From: Opitutales bacterium
Lineage (GTDB): Bacteria; Verrucomicrobiota; Verrucomicrobiia; Opitutales; JABSRG01
Assembly: GCA_013215165.1 (NCBI GenBank)
Contig: JABSRG010000012.1
Span: 1 to 64,000 of the forward strand
DNA: 64,000 nt
Reading direction: 5' to 3'
Position 1 is the stretch's first letter. The number at the start of each line of letters is the position of its first letter. Under the pieces are notes generated by a model that had not been told where the DNA came from, made no database searches, and worked only from the letters and a program-made list of their open reading frames with translations. Positions 37,011 to 45,195 of the stretch are shown here, one piece after another. Both the position numbers and the translations under genes were made by a program.

Positions 37011-38402
37011 ATGAAGCGCCCCAAGATTCTACTCCTTTACACAGATCAACAACGCTGGGATACCATTCGCGCTGGGGGTTTTGACTGGATGCATACGCCT
37101 AACCTCGATCGTCTAGCGGCTCAAGGAACCCTATTTAACCACTGCTATGTCAATTGCCCGGTCTGCATGCCCAGCCGCATGAGCATGCTGAGTGGTCTCT
37201 ACTCCTCGGCTTTTTCCCAACCTATCAATGGGGTCGAGATGCCCGACGGTATTCGTGTTGCTCCCAATTACCTCAAGCCCTATGGTTACCACACTGCGAA
37301 CATTGGGAAGCTACATTTCATCAATCATGCTAGCTTCGACCGCGATCACTCTCAGCCCTACCCGGACTATGGTTTCGATACCGCTATCATCTCGGACGAG
37401 CCCGGATGCTACGATGATGCCTACATTCGCTGGGTGAGAGAACAGGCGCCTGAGGAGGTAGATAATTGCCGCATAAATACGCCGCCGGCGTGGACGGGCA
37501 AGAAAATCGATCACCATCCCCGGCACGCGCGTTTTCCTTACGCATTTAAGGGGCCCGAGCATTTGACGCACTCCGCATTTGTTGCAGAGGAAACTGCCCA
37601 CTATATTGAAGAACAGGCGAGTCGCCCGTGGTTTTGTATTAGTGGATTCTACGCTCCGCACTGCCCCTTCAATCCACCCGCGCGCTTCCTCGATATTTAC
37701 AAAAACGCCGATCTGCCCATCCCTCAGATGACTCATGCAGACGCCGAGCGCTACAACCTATCGCTTGAGGAATGGCACAATATTCGGGCTCACTACTTTG
37801 CTCTCGTTTCGCACCTTGACGATCAGCTTGGAGTCATCTTCGAAGCTCTCGACCGGGCCGGAGTGGCCGAGGATACTGCCATTGTCTTCACTTCGGACCA
37901 TGGAGAACATATGGGCGATCATGGACGCACCGGAAAGAGTGCCGCCTTCGATTCTGCTTCCCGCGTCCCCCTTATCATGTCCTTACCCAAGTGGATGGAT
38001 GGCCCACGTGGTCAGATATGCGATGGCATCGTCGAGGCCGTAGACATCCTACCGACAATCCTCGACCTCTGCGCTGTCGAAGTGCCATCCACGCTACACG
38101 GGCGTTCCTTTCGAGACGCACTTCACGGTCGTTCATTCGCTTTCCGTGATTCTGCCTACATCGAGCAAGGCCATAGTTTGAAAGGGGACTATTACCGCGC
38201 GCTCCGCACCCGGGAGCACCTCTACGAAATCCGCAACGATGGCACCGAGAGCCTCTACATCGTTTCCGACGACCCGGCTCAAATCAACGATCGCGCCTCG
38301 GATCCCTCCTGCGCTGACCGCCTTCATCTTCTACGTAAAAAACTCCTCGATCGGACCTTCGATCTACTCCCAAAGACCCCACAGCGAACGGGCGAATATT
38401 GA
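37011..38402 (+). CDS. sulfatase (formylglycine type)
   Basis: 463 residues from the ATG at 37011 (MKRPKILLLYTDQQRWDT), preferred over an upstream in-frame Met at 36990. The motif 'VNCPVCMPSRMSMLSGLYSS' supplies C-x-P-x-R (Cys52) for formylglycine. 'DTAIVFTSDHGEHMGDHGRTGKSAAFD' is the second metal-binding block. No signal peptide. Divergent from the AraC regulator. It is a different subfamily from the 26879-28237 enzyme. Confidence 0.95.
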   Translation: MKRPKILLLYTDQQRWDTIRAGGFDWMHTPNLDRLAAQGTLFNHCYVNCPVCMPSRMSMLSGLYSSAFSQPINGVEMPDGIRVAPNYLKPYGYHTANIGKLHFINHASFDRDHSQPYPDYGFDTAIISDEPGCYDDAYIRWVREQAPEEVDNCRINTPPAWTGKKIDHHPRHARFPYAFKGPEHLTHSAFVAEETAHYIEEQASRPWFCISGFYAPHCPFNPPARFLDIYKNADLPIPQMTHADAERYNLSLEEWHNIRAHYFALVSHLDDQLGVIFEALDRAGVAEDTAIVFTSDHGEHMGDHGRTGKSAAFDSASRVPLIMSLPKWMDGPRGQICDGIVEAVDILPTILDLCAVEVPSTLHGRSFRDALHGRSFAFRDSAYIEQGHSLKGDYYRALRTREHLYEIRNDGTESLYIVSDDPAQINDRASDPSCADRLHLLRKKLLDRTFDLLPKTPQRTGEY

Positions 38403-38568
38403 GGCGCGAGGTGGGGTCAGATAAATTTACACCAACACGTGACCTTTTATGGTAAATCGTAGTCGTGTTCTTAATCGAGATCCGGGAGGGCATGAGCACA
38501 ATCGCAGAATTATCTGCGTCTGGTCTCAAAACCGACCGATAGCTCGTGATCATCCGAACAGTCAGTCA

Positions 38569-38970
38569 CTAGTTCGTATAAACCATAGTCAGGCCATTCG
38601 ACGGAGTAAATCCAAGTGCCTCATAAAAGGGCCCCACAGCTTCTCGGCATTTTAGAAATACCTGCTCCACCTCATTCGTCATTTCGAGGAGTTTTTGGAC
38701 GATTTCTTTGCCGATCCCTTGCTTCCGATGCGCTTCGTCTACGATGATGTCGTCCAACAAAGCCCGATAGGCATAGTCCGAAATTGCCCGGCCAAAGCCT
38801 ATAAGCTTTCCATCCAGCCGAACCGTCACAAAGAGATCGCAATGAGCCAGCATGTTGGCGATACTGACGAGCTCTCGTTCATTAGCCCAGCTTGTCTGCT
38901 TAAAGAGAGTTTTGAGTTCATCCGGTATGGGTGGTGATTGAGTCTGATATTCGAAATCAACTCTAGGCAT
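38569..38970 (-). CDS. GNAT-family N-acetyltransferase
   Basis: 133 residues from the ATG at 38970, which has GGAAGG just upstream; the frame could start at 39003. The acetyl-CoA loop is 'DIIVDEAHRKQGIGKEIVQKLLE', with R-x-x-G-x-G/A pattern, and 'AVGPFYEALGFTPS' near the end. The acceptor is unknown. The 166 bases between the sulfatase stop and this gene hold nothing recognisable. Confidence 0.88.
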   Translation of the reverse strand: MPRVDFEYQTQSPPIPDELKTLFKQTSWANERELVSIANMLAHCDLFVTVRLDGKLIGFGRAISDYAYRALLDDIIVDEAHRKQGIGKEIVQKLLEMTNEVEQVFLKCREAVGPFYEALGFTPSNGLTMVYTN

Positions 38971-39055
38971 CTGGCCTTCCGTGTCATCCCAGATCAAGAT
39001 CAACTATCTTGATAGATTGAATTTTCAGCTCATGCCGCTGAGCAGTCCAATTGTT

Positions 39056-39778
39056 TTATACCGTCCTCTGTCTGTAGATGCTCACTTTAACGCCTTTTGA
39101 ATAGCAACTGTGATCGGGAGCACACTCAGGGGGTTCAAACCCATTGAGCGTGAAGAGCTGGGTCGAAAACTTGGATATGTCCACGTTTTCGATGGCATAG
39201 GGTGCATGAGACACCTGTCCAGTTAGGAGCTGTCCATCCTTTTCCCGGTATGCAAAGAGACGATAGCGCTCGACGAGGAAATGGTCGAGACTCTCATCGG
39301 TCGCCAGGCGTGCGCTGCCTTGGCCGCGATAGGAGAACTCTTGTTGGGAATTATCCCCACGTTGTGATTGAAAGTGGATAGAACCGTCCACACTGTGCGC
39401 TGCTTGCATCTGTGCGTAATGGTATGGCAGGTGGAAGCAGCGCTGTGCGATCCAGACAGCGATACGTTGGCAAGCATCCAGCGAAAAAAACCAAACCCCA
39501 GGCCGCCCCTCTGCGTCGCGCACATAAGTCCTCAGGTTGAGTTCAACGAAATTAGACAGCCCTGGCACAGCAAAAAGCCCACGAGGGCGCACCCGAAGCA
39601 TCCGAAATGGCACCACGCCGATATACGCCTTTCCCTTATAGAGATCGACACTCAGGCCTTCCGGCAGGCGTGCCTGAATCGCGTCGGCATCCCATTCCCA
39701 ATGCAGAAACAATAGATCCTCCCACCGCTGATACATCACGGGAGTCCCGCGGTTAGCGTAGTTTAGATCCGATCTCAT
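39056..39778 (-). CDS. DUF2071 (YqjF-type) protein
   Basis: 240 residues. 'FLHWEWDADAIQARLPEGLSVDLYKGKAYIGVVPFRMLRVRPRG' (about 28-72) and 'FVELNLRTYVRDAEGRPGVWFFSLDA' are typical of the acetoacetate-decarboxylase-like DUF2071 family, including the conserved 'FSLDA' block. No biochemical function is established. Last host gene before the foreign region. Confidence 0.9.
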   Translation of the reverse strand: MRSDLNYANRGTPVMYQRWEDLLFLHWEWDADAIQARLPEGLSVDLYKGKAYIGVVPFRMLRVRPRGLFAVPGLSNFVELNLRTYVRDAEGRPGVWFFSLDACQRIAVWIAQRCFHLPYHYAQMQAAHSVDGSIHFQSQRGDNSQQEFSYRGQGSARLATDESLDHFLVERYRLFAYREKDGQLLTGQVSHAPYAIENVDISKFSTQLFTLNGFEPPECAPDHSCYSKGVKVSIYRQRTV

Positions 39779-39904
39779 ATTTCCATACTTAGCGGAATCA
39801 AAAGTGTGTGCAAATCTGTGTTATATGAACTATTCAAAACATTATGCTACTGAAAACAGGCGATAGGGCATCAACCTTGTATCAAAGAACGCAGTAACGG
39901 CCAC

Positions 39905-40090
39905 CTTGGGGCGCTGCCCCGAGCGCGGCGACAGGATAAACCCGCGGTTCCCGAGGCTCCGCTCCTTCTTCGTCAAGGCTTTGAAGGATTGTGCGCCCGC
40001 CGCAGCTTTATCTTGCGCCTTGCACTCCCGCTCTTCGCAAGAGAGGCAGGGTTTCACGCGTTTTGTATGAACCCTGCGGGGAATTTTTTT
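39905..40090. repeat. dispersed repeat, copy A (about 170-185 bp)
   Basis: Begins CTTGGGGCGCTGCCCCGAGC and matches copy B (46220-46385) along its length, with a roughly 20-base insertion near 39970. It ends in a strong hairpin (GCAGGGTTTCA...TGAACCCTGC, 40046-40077) followed by a T-run, so it works as a terminator in the plus direction. It is outside attL, which implies a second or older element of the same kind. Confidence 0.8.
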
Positions 40091-40091
40091 T
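40046..40091 (+). terminator. hairpin terminator at the end of repeat copy A
   Basis: GCAGGGTT-T-CA pairs with TG-AACCCTGC, followed by GGGGAA and eight T. On the minus strand the same hairpin would encode the tail PAGFIQNA-stop. Confidence 0.7.
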
Positions 40092-40178
40092 CAGAGAATA
40101 GAGATGTCTTAGCGTGCTGCACAGAATTTGTATTGCTGTGCACTATATGCTACCGTAAAAAAAAAAAAGAAATTTTTT

Positions 40179-40415
40179 ATGAACATTACACTGCGCATCC
40201 CCGAAGAGCTCGGTAAACGGGCCAAACACCTCGCGATTGATGAGGGTACAACACTCTCGGGCTTGGTGACAAGCATGCTCAAGGAACGCATTGATGAAAA
40301 AAGCGGTGAAAATCCTGACGCGGTGCGCATGCAAGCATGGGCACTGATGACGCGCGGCGTTCAGGGCGATGGCCAAAAACTCGACCGTAACGCTCTCTAT
40401 GATCGGGTTTCATAA
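40179..40415 (+). CDS. ribbon-helix-helix-like antitoxin (VapB type)
   Basis: 78 residues from the ATG at 40179. 'MNITLRIPEELGKRAKHLAIDEGTTLSGLVTSMLKERI' is a ribbon-helix-helix DNA-binding motif, with a C-terminal extension probably for toxin binding. Its stop overlaps the start of a PIN-domain gene (TAATG), the usual antitoxin-toxin coupling. The partner toxin is frameshifted, so this gene may be left over. A short adenine tract precedes the start. It lies outside the integrated element, next to repeat copy A. Confidence 0.75.
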   Translation: MNITLRIPEELGKRAKHLAIDEGTTLSGLVTSMLKERIDEKSGENPDAVRMQAWALMTRGVQGDGQKLDRNALYDRVS

Positions 40416-40830
40416 TGTCCCTCATCTTTGTCGATACGAACATCATCGCTTATATTTTTGATGATAAAGCGGGTGAAAACAGACCCGCAGCCGCAGCCTG
40501 TTAGAACCCTATTTTATAGGGCACAAACAGGCCGCGATCAGCGCTCAAGTTTTGCATGAAATGGGGCAATGTCTCTATCGCTGGGATTACAAGGACGCGG
40601 ATATAAAAATCATTATGGCCACATTTCGCTATTGGCACGTGGTGCCCAATGATCGGGACAGTTTTGAGCACGCGCTGGATTTAAAAAGCCGCTATCAAAC
40701 CTCATATTGGGACAGCCTTATTTTGGCCGCAGCGCTACGATCAGGTGCCAAAACGCTTTGGAGCGAAGACTTTAATCATGGGCAGATTTACGCTGATCTG
40801 ACCGTGATCAATCCCTTTAAGTCTGTATAA
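40415..40830 (+). pseudogene. PIN-domain toxin (VapC type), frameshifted
   Basis: The ATG at 40415 gives MSLIFVDTNIIAYIFDDKAG and stops at 40502-40504 after 29 codons. Reading from 40498 in the next frame continues the same protein: LLEPYFIGHKQAAISAQVLH and on to 'YWDSLILAAAL' and 'WSEDFNHGQ'. The four PIN acidic residues (Asp7, the Glu of LHEMG, the Asp of YWDS, the Asp of SEDF) all survive across the two frames. A single missing base near 40497 explains the break. Paired with the RHH antitoxin upstream. Confidence 0.8.
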
Positions 40831-40914
40831 GACCGATAGCATGAATTCATACGAATGAATAGGATACATTTCCTAATTTTTGTGTTGTAGTGAAGTGACC
40901 TGACTTTAAACGGA

Positions 40915-40946
40915 CGAAGCCGTCCAGCTTTCGCTGAACGGCTTCG
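40915..40946 (-). terminator. hairpin next to attL, probably the tRNA-Met gene's original terminator
   Basis: CGAAGCCGT-C-CAGC pairs with GCTG-A-ACGGCTTCG around TTTC. It abuts the attL copy of the tRNA 3' half in the position where the pre-insertion tRNA's terminator should be; the T-run after it on the minus strand is weak. Confidence 0.55.
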
Positions 40947-40947
40947 A

Positions 40948-40998
40948 TGGGTGCAGGGCTCAGATTTGAACTGAGGACCTTCAGGTTATGAGCCTGAC
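40948..40998 (-). other. attL, 3' end fragment of tRNA-Met
   Basis: Identical over 51 bases to 57622-57672, the 3' part of the intact tRNA-Met. It is not a functional tRNA: the sequence diverges just 5' of the anticodon arm. Confidence 0.95.
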
Positions 40999-41028
40999 TT
41001 TTCAGCTGATAATCAACGATTTACGTTG

Positions 41029-41053
41029 CGGTTGCCAAAATAATTGGCAACCG
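41029..41053. promoter_or_regulatory. inverted pair of CGGTTGCCAA motifs, probable integrase arm sites
   Basis: CGGTTGCCAA (41029-41038) and its inverse TTGGCAACCG (41044-41053) form a perfect dyad 30 bases inside attL and 8 bases before the integrase start. The same 10-mer occurs twice at 57499-57519 next to attR. This end-specific distribution fits accessory binding by the integrase or excisionase; the dyad also overlaps the integrase promoter region and so could be an autoregulatory operator. Confidence 0.6.
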
Positions 41054-41060
41054 TTTGGGA

Positions 41061-42212
41061 ATGAGTAGCCCCAATAAGGTCAAAATTACCAAGTTTAAAA
41101 ACCGTAGCGGCAATAGCTCTTGGCGGGTCAGTGGAACGATCAACGGGGAACGTATCCGTAAAAATTTTGAAAGCCATGCCGAGGCGCTGAACGAAAAACA
41201 GCATTACAATACAATCTTGGCACTGGATACGCCGCACCGCACAGCAGTGACCGTTTTAAGCGATGTTCAAATTAGTGAGGCGCAGGATGCTTTTAACAGG
41301 TTGGGGGAGCGGCATTCGCTCAGCTTTGCGGTTGATTACTTTCTTAAGCACTATCGTGAGCCTGTATGCGACTACGCGGTCAAAGATGTTGTGCATGATT
41401 TCTTGCATGACAAGCGTGCCGCAGGTGTGCGTGAGCGGTCGATTACGCAGCTTAAAAGCACCTTAAAACGCTTTGCGACCTATGCGGAGCGTATGAAGCT
41501 GCACGACATTCAATTGGAGCATCTACAAGGCTTTATGAGCAAACATGAGTGGTCACGCAAAACGCAAAATAATGTCCGCGCTGATCTGCATAGTTTCTTT
41601 GAATGGACAAAAGCAAAGCCGCGAGAATGGATACACGATAATCCGGCGCATGATCTGCCGAAATTTAAGATTGAGCGCGGGGTGCCGGATATTTTAAGCG
41701 TCCAGCAATGCGCCAAGCTGATGGAGCATGTCCAAATCGTCCATGATGGCGCGTTTATTCCTTATTTTGCTTTAGCTCTGTTTGCCGGCATTCGTCCGCA
41801 ATTCCCCTCAGGTGAGCTTGGTAAGCTGGCCATGCTAGGCTCTAACATCTGGCAGCATATTGATCTGCGTAATCATGTGATCCGAATTGCGCCGGATATC
41901 TCAAAAACAGGAGAATATCGAACTGTTGATATTCAGCCCAATCTCAAAGCATGGCTCAAAAGCTTTGCACGACGTAAAGCCCCGATTTACGGCACTAATT
42001 TTGAAAAAGACTATAAAGCTATCAGGCAACAGTTTCAGATTGGTCACGATGTCTTAAGGCATTCCTACATTTCTTATCATGTGGCTCAGTTCCAAACAGT
42101 GGGGGGCACGGCCTTACAGGCGGGCAATACCGAAGCCATTATCCGCAAGCATTATCTTAAGATGGTATCAAAAACCGAAGCTTCAAAATTTTGGTCAATC
42201 TCTCCTCTTTGA
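41061..42212 (+). CDS. int: tyrosine-recombinase integrase of the element
   Basis: 383 residues from the ATG at 41061; an in-frame TTG lies at 41055. The N-terminal 60 residues resemble an arm-binding domain ('SWRVSGTINGERIRKNFESHAEALNEKQ'), the middle is a core-binding SAM-like domain (about 95-195), and the C-terminal catalytic domain has the Arg in 'ALFAGIRPQF', H-x-x-R in 'GHDVLRHSYISYH' and the nucleophile Tyr in 'IIRKHYLKMV'. It should catalyse insertion at the tRNA-Met site. It lies immediately inside attL, reading away from it. Confidence 0.93.
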   Translation: MSSPNKVKITKFKNRSGNSSWRVSGTINGERIRKNFESHAEALNEKQHYNTILALDTPHRTAVTVLSDVQISEAQDAFNRLGERHSLSFAVDYFLKHYREPVCDYAVKDVVHDFLHDKRAAGVRERSITQLKSTLKRFATYAERMKLHDIQLEHLQGFMSKHEWSRKTQNNVRADLHSFFEWTKAKPREWIHDNPAHDLPKFKIERGVPDILSVQQCAKLMEHVQIVHDGAFIPYFALALFAGIRPQFPSGELGKLAMLGSNIWQHIDLRNHVIRIAPDISKTGEYRTVDIQPNLKAWLKSFARRKAPIYGTNFEKDYKAIRQQFQIGHDVLRHSYISYHVAQFQTVGGTALQAGNTEAIIRKHYLKMVSKTEASKFWSISPL

Positions 42213-42226
42213 AAAACAATAGCGCT

Positions 42227-42294
42227 ATGGACTTACCCACAAGCCCGTCCGCTTGCTGTGTGGGGGCTGCTCCCGGGCTTATGGATAAGTCCAT
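42227..42294. repeat. 21-bp inverted repeat just after the integrase gene
   Basis: Arms 42227-42247 (begins ATGGACTTACCCAC) and 42274-42294, 19 of 21 bases paired, with a 26-base G-rich loop. It lies 14 bases past the integrase stop. It could act as a terminator, although no T-run follows, or be a protein or single-strand-DNA site. A second, perfect 9-bp dyad CCTAAGCCC/GGGCTTAGG is at 42344-42366. Confidence 0.7.
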
Positions 42295-42366
42295 GCAGAG
42301 TGCCGGGGCTAAAAATCCGAAAGAAATCCGAAAGACACAATACCCTAAGCCCTAAACGGGCTTAGG

Positions 42367-42560
42367 AATGAAAATCTTAGCAACCATAGCGCTACCTTTT
42401 CGCCACCGTTTCGCGACTGTTTCACCACTTTTACCGCTACCGTTTTGCCACCAATTATCCGGCTATGACCTAGTCATGACCAAGCTATTACAACGGTTTG
42501 ACCGTGTAACGACTGAGACAGTCCAACCCTTTGACCAATGTATGACCGTTTTGATTACAA
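42367..42560. repeat. degenerate short repeats in the gap after the integrase
   Basis: The region holds iteron-like repeats of about 11 bases of the type TTTTCGCCACCG (42399-42455) and then several TATGACC/TTGACC words (42463-42545). The 72-residue frame across it has a composition dictated by the repeats and is not believed. Possible roles are regulatory protein binding or a replication origin; no Rep gene is recognised. Confidence 0.4.
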
Positions 42561-42615
42561 CTGATTTTCCAACGTTTTTTGGATAAAAATCCAACTTTTG
42601 GCGCATATCATAAAT

Positions 42616-42924
42616 ATGACGCAAGAGATTGAATATCACATCCGCCCCAATATCAGCCGCTTGGAAAAATACCGCACTGAGATCAAACAGATGCGCCGCC
42701 GCAATTGGCCAAATGCAAAAATCGCGCAGTGGCTTTTAGACTATAAAAACCTAAAAATCAGCGGTGAATCCGTCCGCAAATTCTGCCATGTGCACGACAT
42801 TAAAAAATCCGAAAATATATCCGTCCCAACGCTGCCCCCGATACGCCAACACCGTAACCCCCAGAAACAGCAACGCCCAGTTTTTGAATACAAAGACGAT
42901 GGCCCTCTTGATGTTAAAATTTGA
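42616..42924 (+). CDS. small HTH-like protein of mobile elements
   Basis: 102 residues from the ATG at 42616 (MTQEIEYHIRPNISRLEKYR). The body 'EIKQMRRRNWPNAKIAQWL' then 'ISGESVRKFCHVHDIKK' looks like a helix-turn-helix of the kind found in small proteins of alphaproteobacterial plasmids and integrative elements. The C-terminal 35 residues are polar and Pro-rich. It is plus strand, convergent with the PIN toxin gene. DNA binding is inferred from the HTH-like pattern; no target known. Confidence 0.65.
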   Translation: MTQEIEYHIRPNISRLEKYRTEIKQMRRRNWPNAKIAQWLLDYKNLKISGESVRKFCHVHDIKKSENISVPTLPPIRQHRNPQKQQRPVFEYKDDGPLDVKI

Positions 42925-42974
42925 TAGGATCAAATGATACTGTCACGCGCGGCTTGGAATCGGTTATGGTAGCA

Positions 42975-43373
42975 TTAAAATTTCCCGGCAGCATCGCTCA
43001 AGGTTAAGATTGGAATGCCGCGATACGGCGAAAGAACCAGTAAATCCTGATCCCCTGTTACAATCCCATCGGCTGATGCGGCAAGAGCCAGTTCCAGAAA
43101 TTTATTATCCTTGGGATCACGGCAATCTCTCACGCGTTCCATCGGTTTGAACCATTCACCGCCCGCAGCAATCTGCTTCAGAACCTCGCCCCGGGCTTCT
43201 GGCGCTGCGAAACGATCAAATTTCGGGCGCATGATAACATCTGTAAGCTCAATAAATGTCGCCTCTGAAAACGCATATAAATGGCGTCCAATAAGCCCAT
43301 TTAACGCTGACCCTAGCTGCCCTTGAGGCATCAAGGCATAGCTCACCCAGATATTTGTATCAATGACCAGCAT
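42975..43373 (-). CDS. PIN-domain toxin (COG1569-type)
   Basis: 132 residues. The PIN fold is shown by 'MLVIDTNIWVSYALMPQG' (Asp5), 'EATFIELTDVIMRPKFDRFA' (Glu), 'VRDCRDPKDNKFLELALAASADGIVTGDQDLL' with 'DPKDNKFLELA' and 'TGDQDLL' as the later acidic positions. These match the toxin subfamily annotated as 'putative toxin component near putative ESAT/PIN', acting as RNases. It follows a Phd-type antitoxin by 15 bases on the same strand, forming a TA pair that may stabilise the element. Confidence 0.88.
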   Translation of the reverse strand: MLVIDTNIWVSYALMPQGQLGSALNGLIGRHLYAFSEATFIELTDVIMRPKFDRFAAPEARGEVLKQIAAGGEWFKPMERVRDCRDPKDNKFLELALAASADGIVTGDQDLLVLSPYRGIPILTLSDAAGKF

Positions 43374-43388
43374 CTGGGATTTCCTATA

Positions 43389-43664
43389 CTACGAAGGGTT
43401 TACCTCATTCAAAATCTCGGCAAGGATATCTTCGGTCAGCCCATTGGCTTTGGCCTGTTCAGAAAGTTTTTCAGCTGCGTCATTGAGTTCTTTCAAACGG
43501 AGGGCACGCAGTTTTTTGTAATCTTCCATCGGAATGAACGCACCGATCTCACGGTTCTGGCGTTTGATAACAACAGCTTTGCGACTGCCCATGTCCAGGA
43601 ACTGACCAAAATTTTTTCGTGCCTCTGTGGATGTCATGACTGCCATTTGATTATGTTCGCACAT
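43389..43664 (-). CDS. Phd/YefM-type antitoxin
   Basis: 91 residues if started at 43664; Met at 43646 or 43637 are equally possible. 'MTSTEARKNFGQFLDMGSRKAVVIKRQNREIGAFIPMEDYKKLRAL' (about 10-55) is the Phd/YefM DNA-binding fold. The C-terminal 35 residues are probably the toxin-binding part. First gene of the TA pair with the PIN toxin. The usual partner of Phd-type antitoxins is Doc or YoeB, but pairing with PIN toxins is well known. Confidence 0.88.
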   Translation of the reverse strand: MCEHNQMAVMTSTEARKNFGQFLDMGSRKAVVIKRQNREIGAFIPMEDYKKLRALRLKELNDAAEKLSEQAKANGLTEDILAEILNEVNPS

Positions 43665-43782
43665 TTAAGCTGTTTTGTCAATTTTGTAGCTTCTACCCAT
43701 TAACCCAATCTTAAGCCGTGATGCGTTATGATTGTAGAAATTTGATTCCAATACGGAATCAAATGGAAGGAGCTGAAACGAC

Positions 43783-44475
43783 ATGCTACGGGGACTCTAC
43801 ACAGCAAATGTAGATCGAGAGAAATCCGGTTTAACGCCGCTTGAAGCCGAAGATAAGTATCGTTTACAGATGGCTGCGCTTGTCGAAAGTGAACAAAGGC
43901 CGGCGGAAAACGTTCCAATCATTCTGCCCGGAGGCGTTGCCAAGAATAACGAAATCAAGAAGAGACAAGAGCGCGAGCGGGCGGAGTTCATGCGGTTGGT
44001 CTACAGGCTCAATCAATTGGATGCGCAGATCGCCGCTTTGACGGCTCAGATCGCTACGCTTGATGCGGAATTGCTGCAATTAGCAATCGATAAAGCCGTC
44101 CGCGATCAAAGCCTTGTCGATATTGCCAATGCAATTGATATGATCGAAGACGGGCTGACGGATGAAGAGCGCACTCTTCTGGTTGAGCGTTATGGAGACA
44201 TTATCGTCAACATGGATGAGGATGAGATCATTGAATTTCTTGAAGCGCGGCAGCGCGAAGACACCAAAGCGCTTGAGGACATCGAAAGACGGCGCTTAGA
44301 AGCAGAGCGCGAACGTGAGGAACATAAAGCACGCCTCATGATGTTGGAGCAGGAACAAGAGGATATTCTTTCAAATAATCCGGGAATCCGCGAGTTAACT
44401 AAAAATTCTGACCTAACCGAAGCTTTAGACTCCAGCTATGATGAAATAACCGTTCGGGTATCACTGAGCATTTAA
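43783..44475 (+). CDS. coiled-coil hypothetical protein
   Basis: 230 residues, no signal peptide or membrane helix. Residues about 60-110 ('ERAEFMRLVYRLNQLDAQIAALTAQIATLDAELLQL') and 150-205 ('EIIEFLEARQREDTKALEDIERRRLEAEREREEHKARLMMLEQEQE') form long coiled coils with a short linker between, as in structural or DNA-organising proteins. Not recognised as a family. An RBS-like GGAAGGAG precedes the start. It converges with the next gene, their 3' ends overlapping by 15 bases. Confidence 0.65.
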   Translation: MLRGLYTANVDREKSGLTPLEAEDKYRLQMAALVESEQRPAENVPIILPGGVAKNNEIKKRQERERAEFMRLVYRLNQLDAQIAALTAQIATLDAELLQLAIDKAVRDQSLVDIANAIDMIEDGLTDEERTLLVERYGDIIVNMDEDEIIEFLEARQREDTKALEDIERRRLEAEREREEHKARLMMLEQEQEDILSNNPGIRELTKNSDLTEALDSSYDEITVRVSLSI

Positions 44476-45045
44476 AACATTTTGTCTGTAATCGGCGATG
44501 AGTTCTTTATGAACGCGCCATTGCTTGAGAAGTTTACCAAGTCCGGTAGCGCTTTCCTTCATATTTAATAAACTTACTAGTTCATTATTCTTTTCAATAA
44601 GATACGGCACGCCAGCCGTTGAAAAGATATAGGCTAAACCATCACCGTCATAGATGTTGCCGTAAAGACGGATAACAGGCGGCGCATTCTCTTGCTTGAG
44701 GAGGAAGTCTTTCACGGTCTGCGCGTGTTCAACCGCTCGCGCTTTGTGTTTTTCAGGTGTCAGGATGAAAATCGACATGTCCTCATAGAGATAAGACAGA
44801 AACGAAAACGTCTTAGCGGCGTGCAAGCTGTCATTTCCCGCTTCAATCCATTGCACGCCATCATCACCTGTTACAATGCGCGTTTTAGCGACATTCTTGG
44901 CGGCTGAGCCCATGAATAGTCCGGCGCTCCAATGTGCATCGCGTAGCTTTTGCGTATCGACTTCCGGCTTTTTGCCGTCTGCGTGAGTGCTGAAAATCAA
45001 GGCGACTACCCAGAGGCAACCTATCAAAGATGTGTGTCTTGCCAT
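44461..45045 (-). CDS. exported hypothetical protein
   Basis: 194 residues with a signal peptide (MARHTSLIGCLWVVALIFSTHADG). The mature part has 'AAKTFSFLSYLYEDMSIFILTPEKHKARAVEHAQTVKDFLLKQE' and 'RLYGNIYDGDGLAYIFSTAGVPYLIEKNN', patterns of a globular alpha/beta protein. No family recognised. It overlaps the coiled-coil gene 3' end by 15 bases in a convergent manner. Its start lies about 100 bases from the left inverted site of the recombinase locus. Confidence 0.6.
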   Translation of the reverse strand: MARHTSLIGCLWVVALIFSTHADGKKPEVDTQKLRDAHWSAGLFMGSAAKNVAKTRIVTGDDGVQWIEAGNDSLHAAKTFSFLSYLYEDMSIFILTPEKHKARAVEHAQTVKDFLLKQENAPPVIRLYGNIYDGDGLAYIFSTAGVPYLIEKNNELVSLLNMKESATGLGKLLKQWRVHKELIADYRQNVLNAQ

Positions 45046-45147
45046 AGCTTGAAGAAGAACAGCATCAAAAGCAGGTGAAGCGCAGTCGCGGTTTCACAAA
45101 TAACTGCCCTAGAAACTGTTATGATATTTTTAGGTTCATCTGTATGC

Positions 45148-45173
45148 TGAACACTTCATCGTATTTTGTTCAC
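45148..45173. promoter_or_regulatory. left dyad site of the small-recombinase locus
   Basis: CTGAACACTT-CATCGTA-TTTTGTTCAC (45147-45173): imperfect inverted arms around a 7-base centre. Sixteen bases (45148-45163, TGAACACTTCATCGTA) recur exactly, but inverted, at 45809-45824. It ends 22 bases before the recombinase TTG start. Confidence 0.75.
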
Positions 45174-45195
45174 CCTCTTGACCGGAGAGACACAA

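Noticed and set aside
40948-40998. A second tRNA-Met
   Set aside because: Only the 3' half is present; it is the attL copy.
42368-42586. 72-residue frame after the integrase
   Set aside because: Composed of repeat-derived residues; the DNA repeats explain it.
45166-45195. Upstream TTG start for the small recombinase
   Set aside because: The TTG at 45196 has a well-placed GGAGAG; the upstream one lies in the dyad site.
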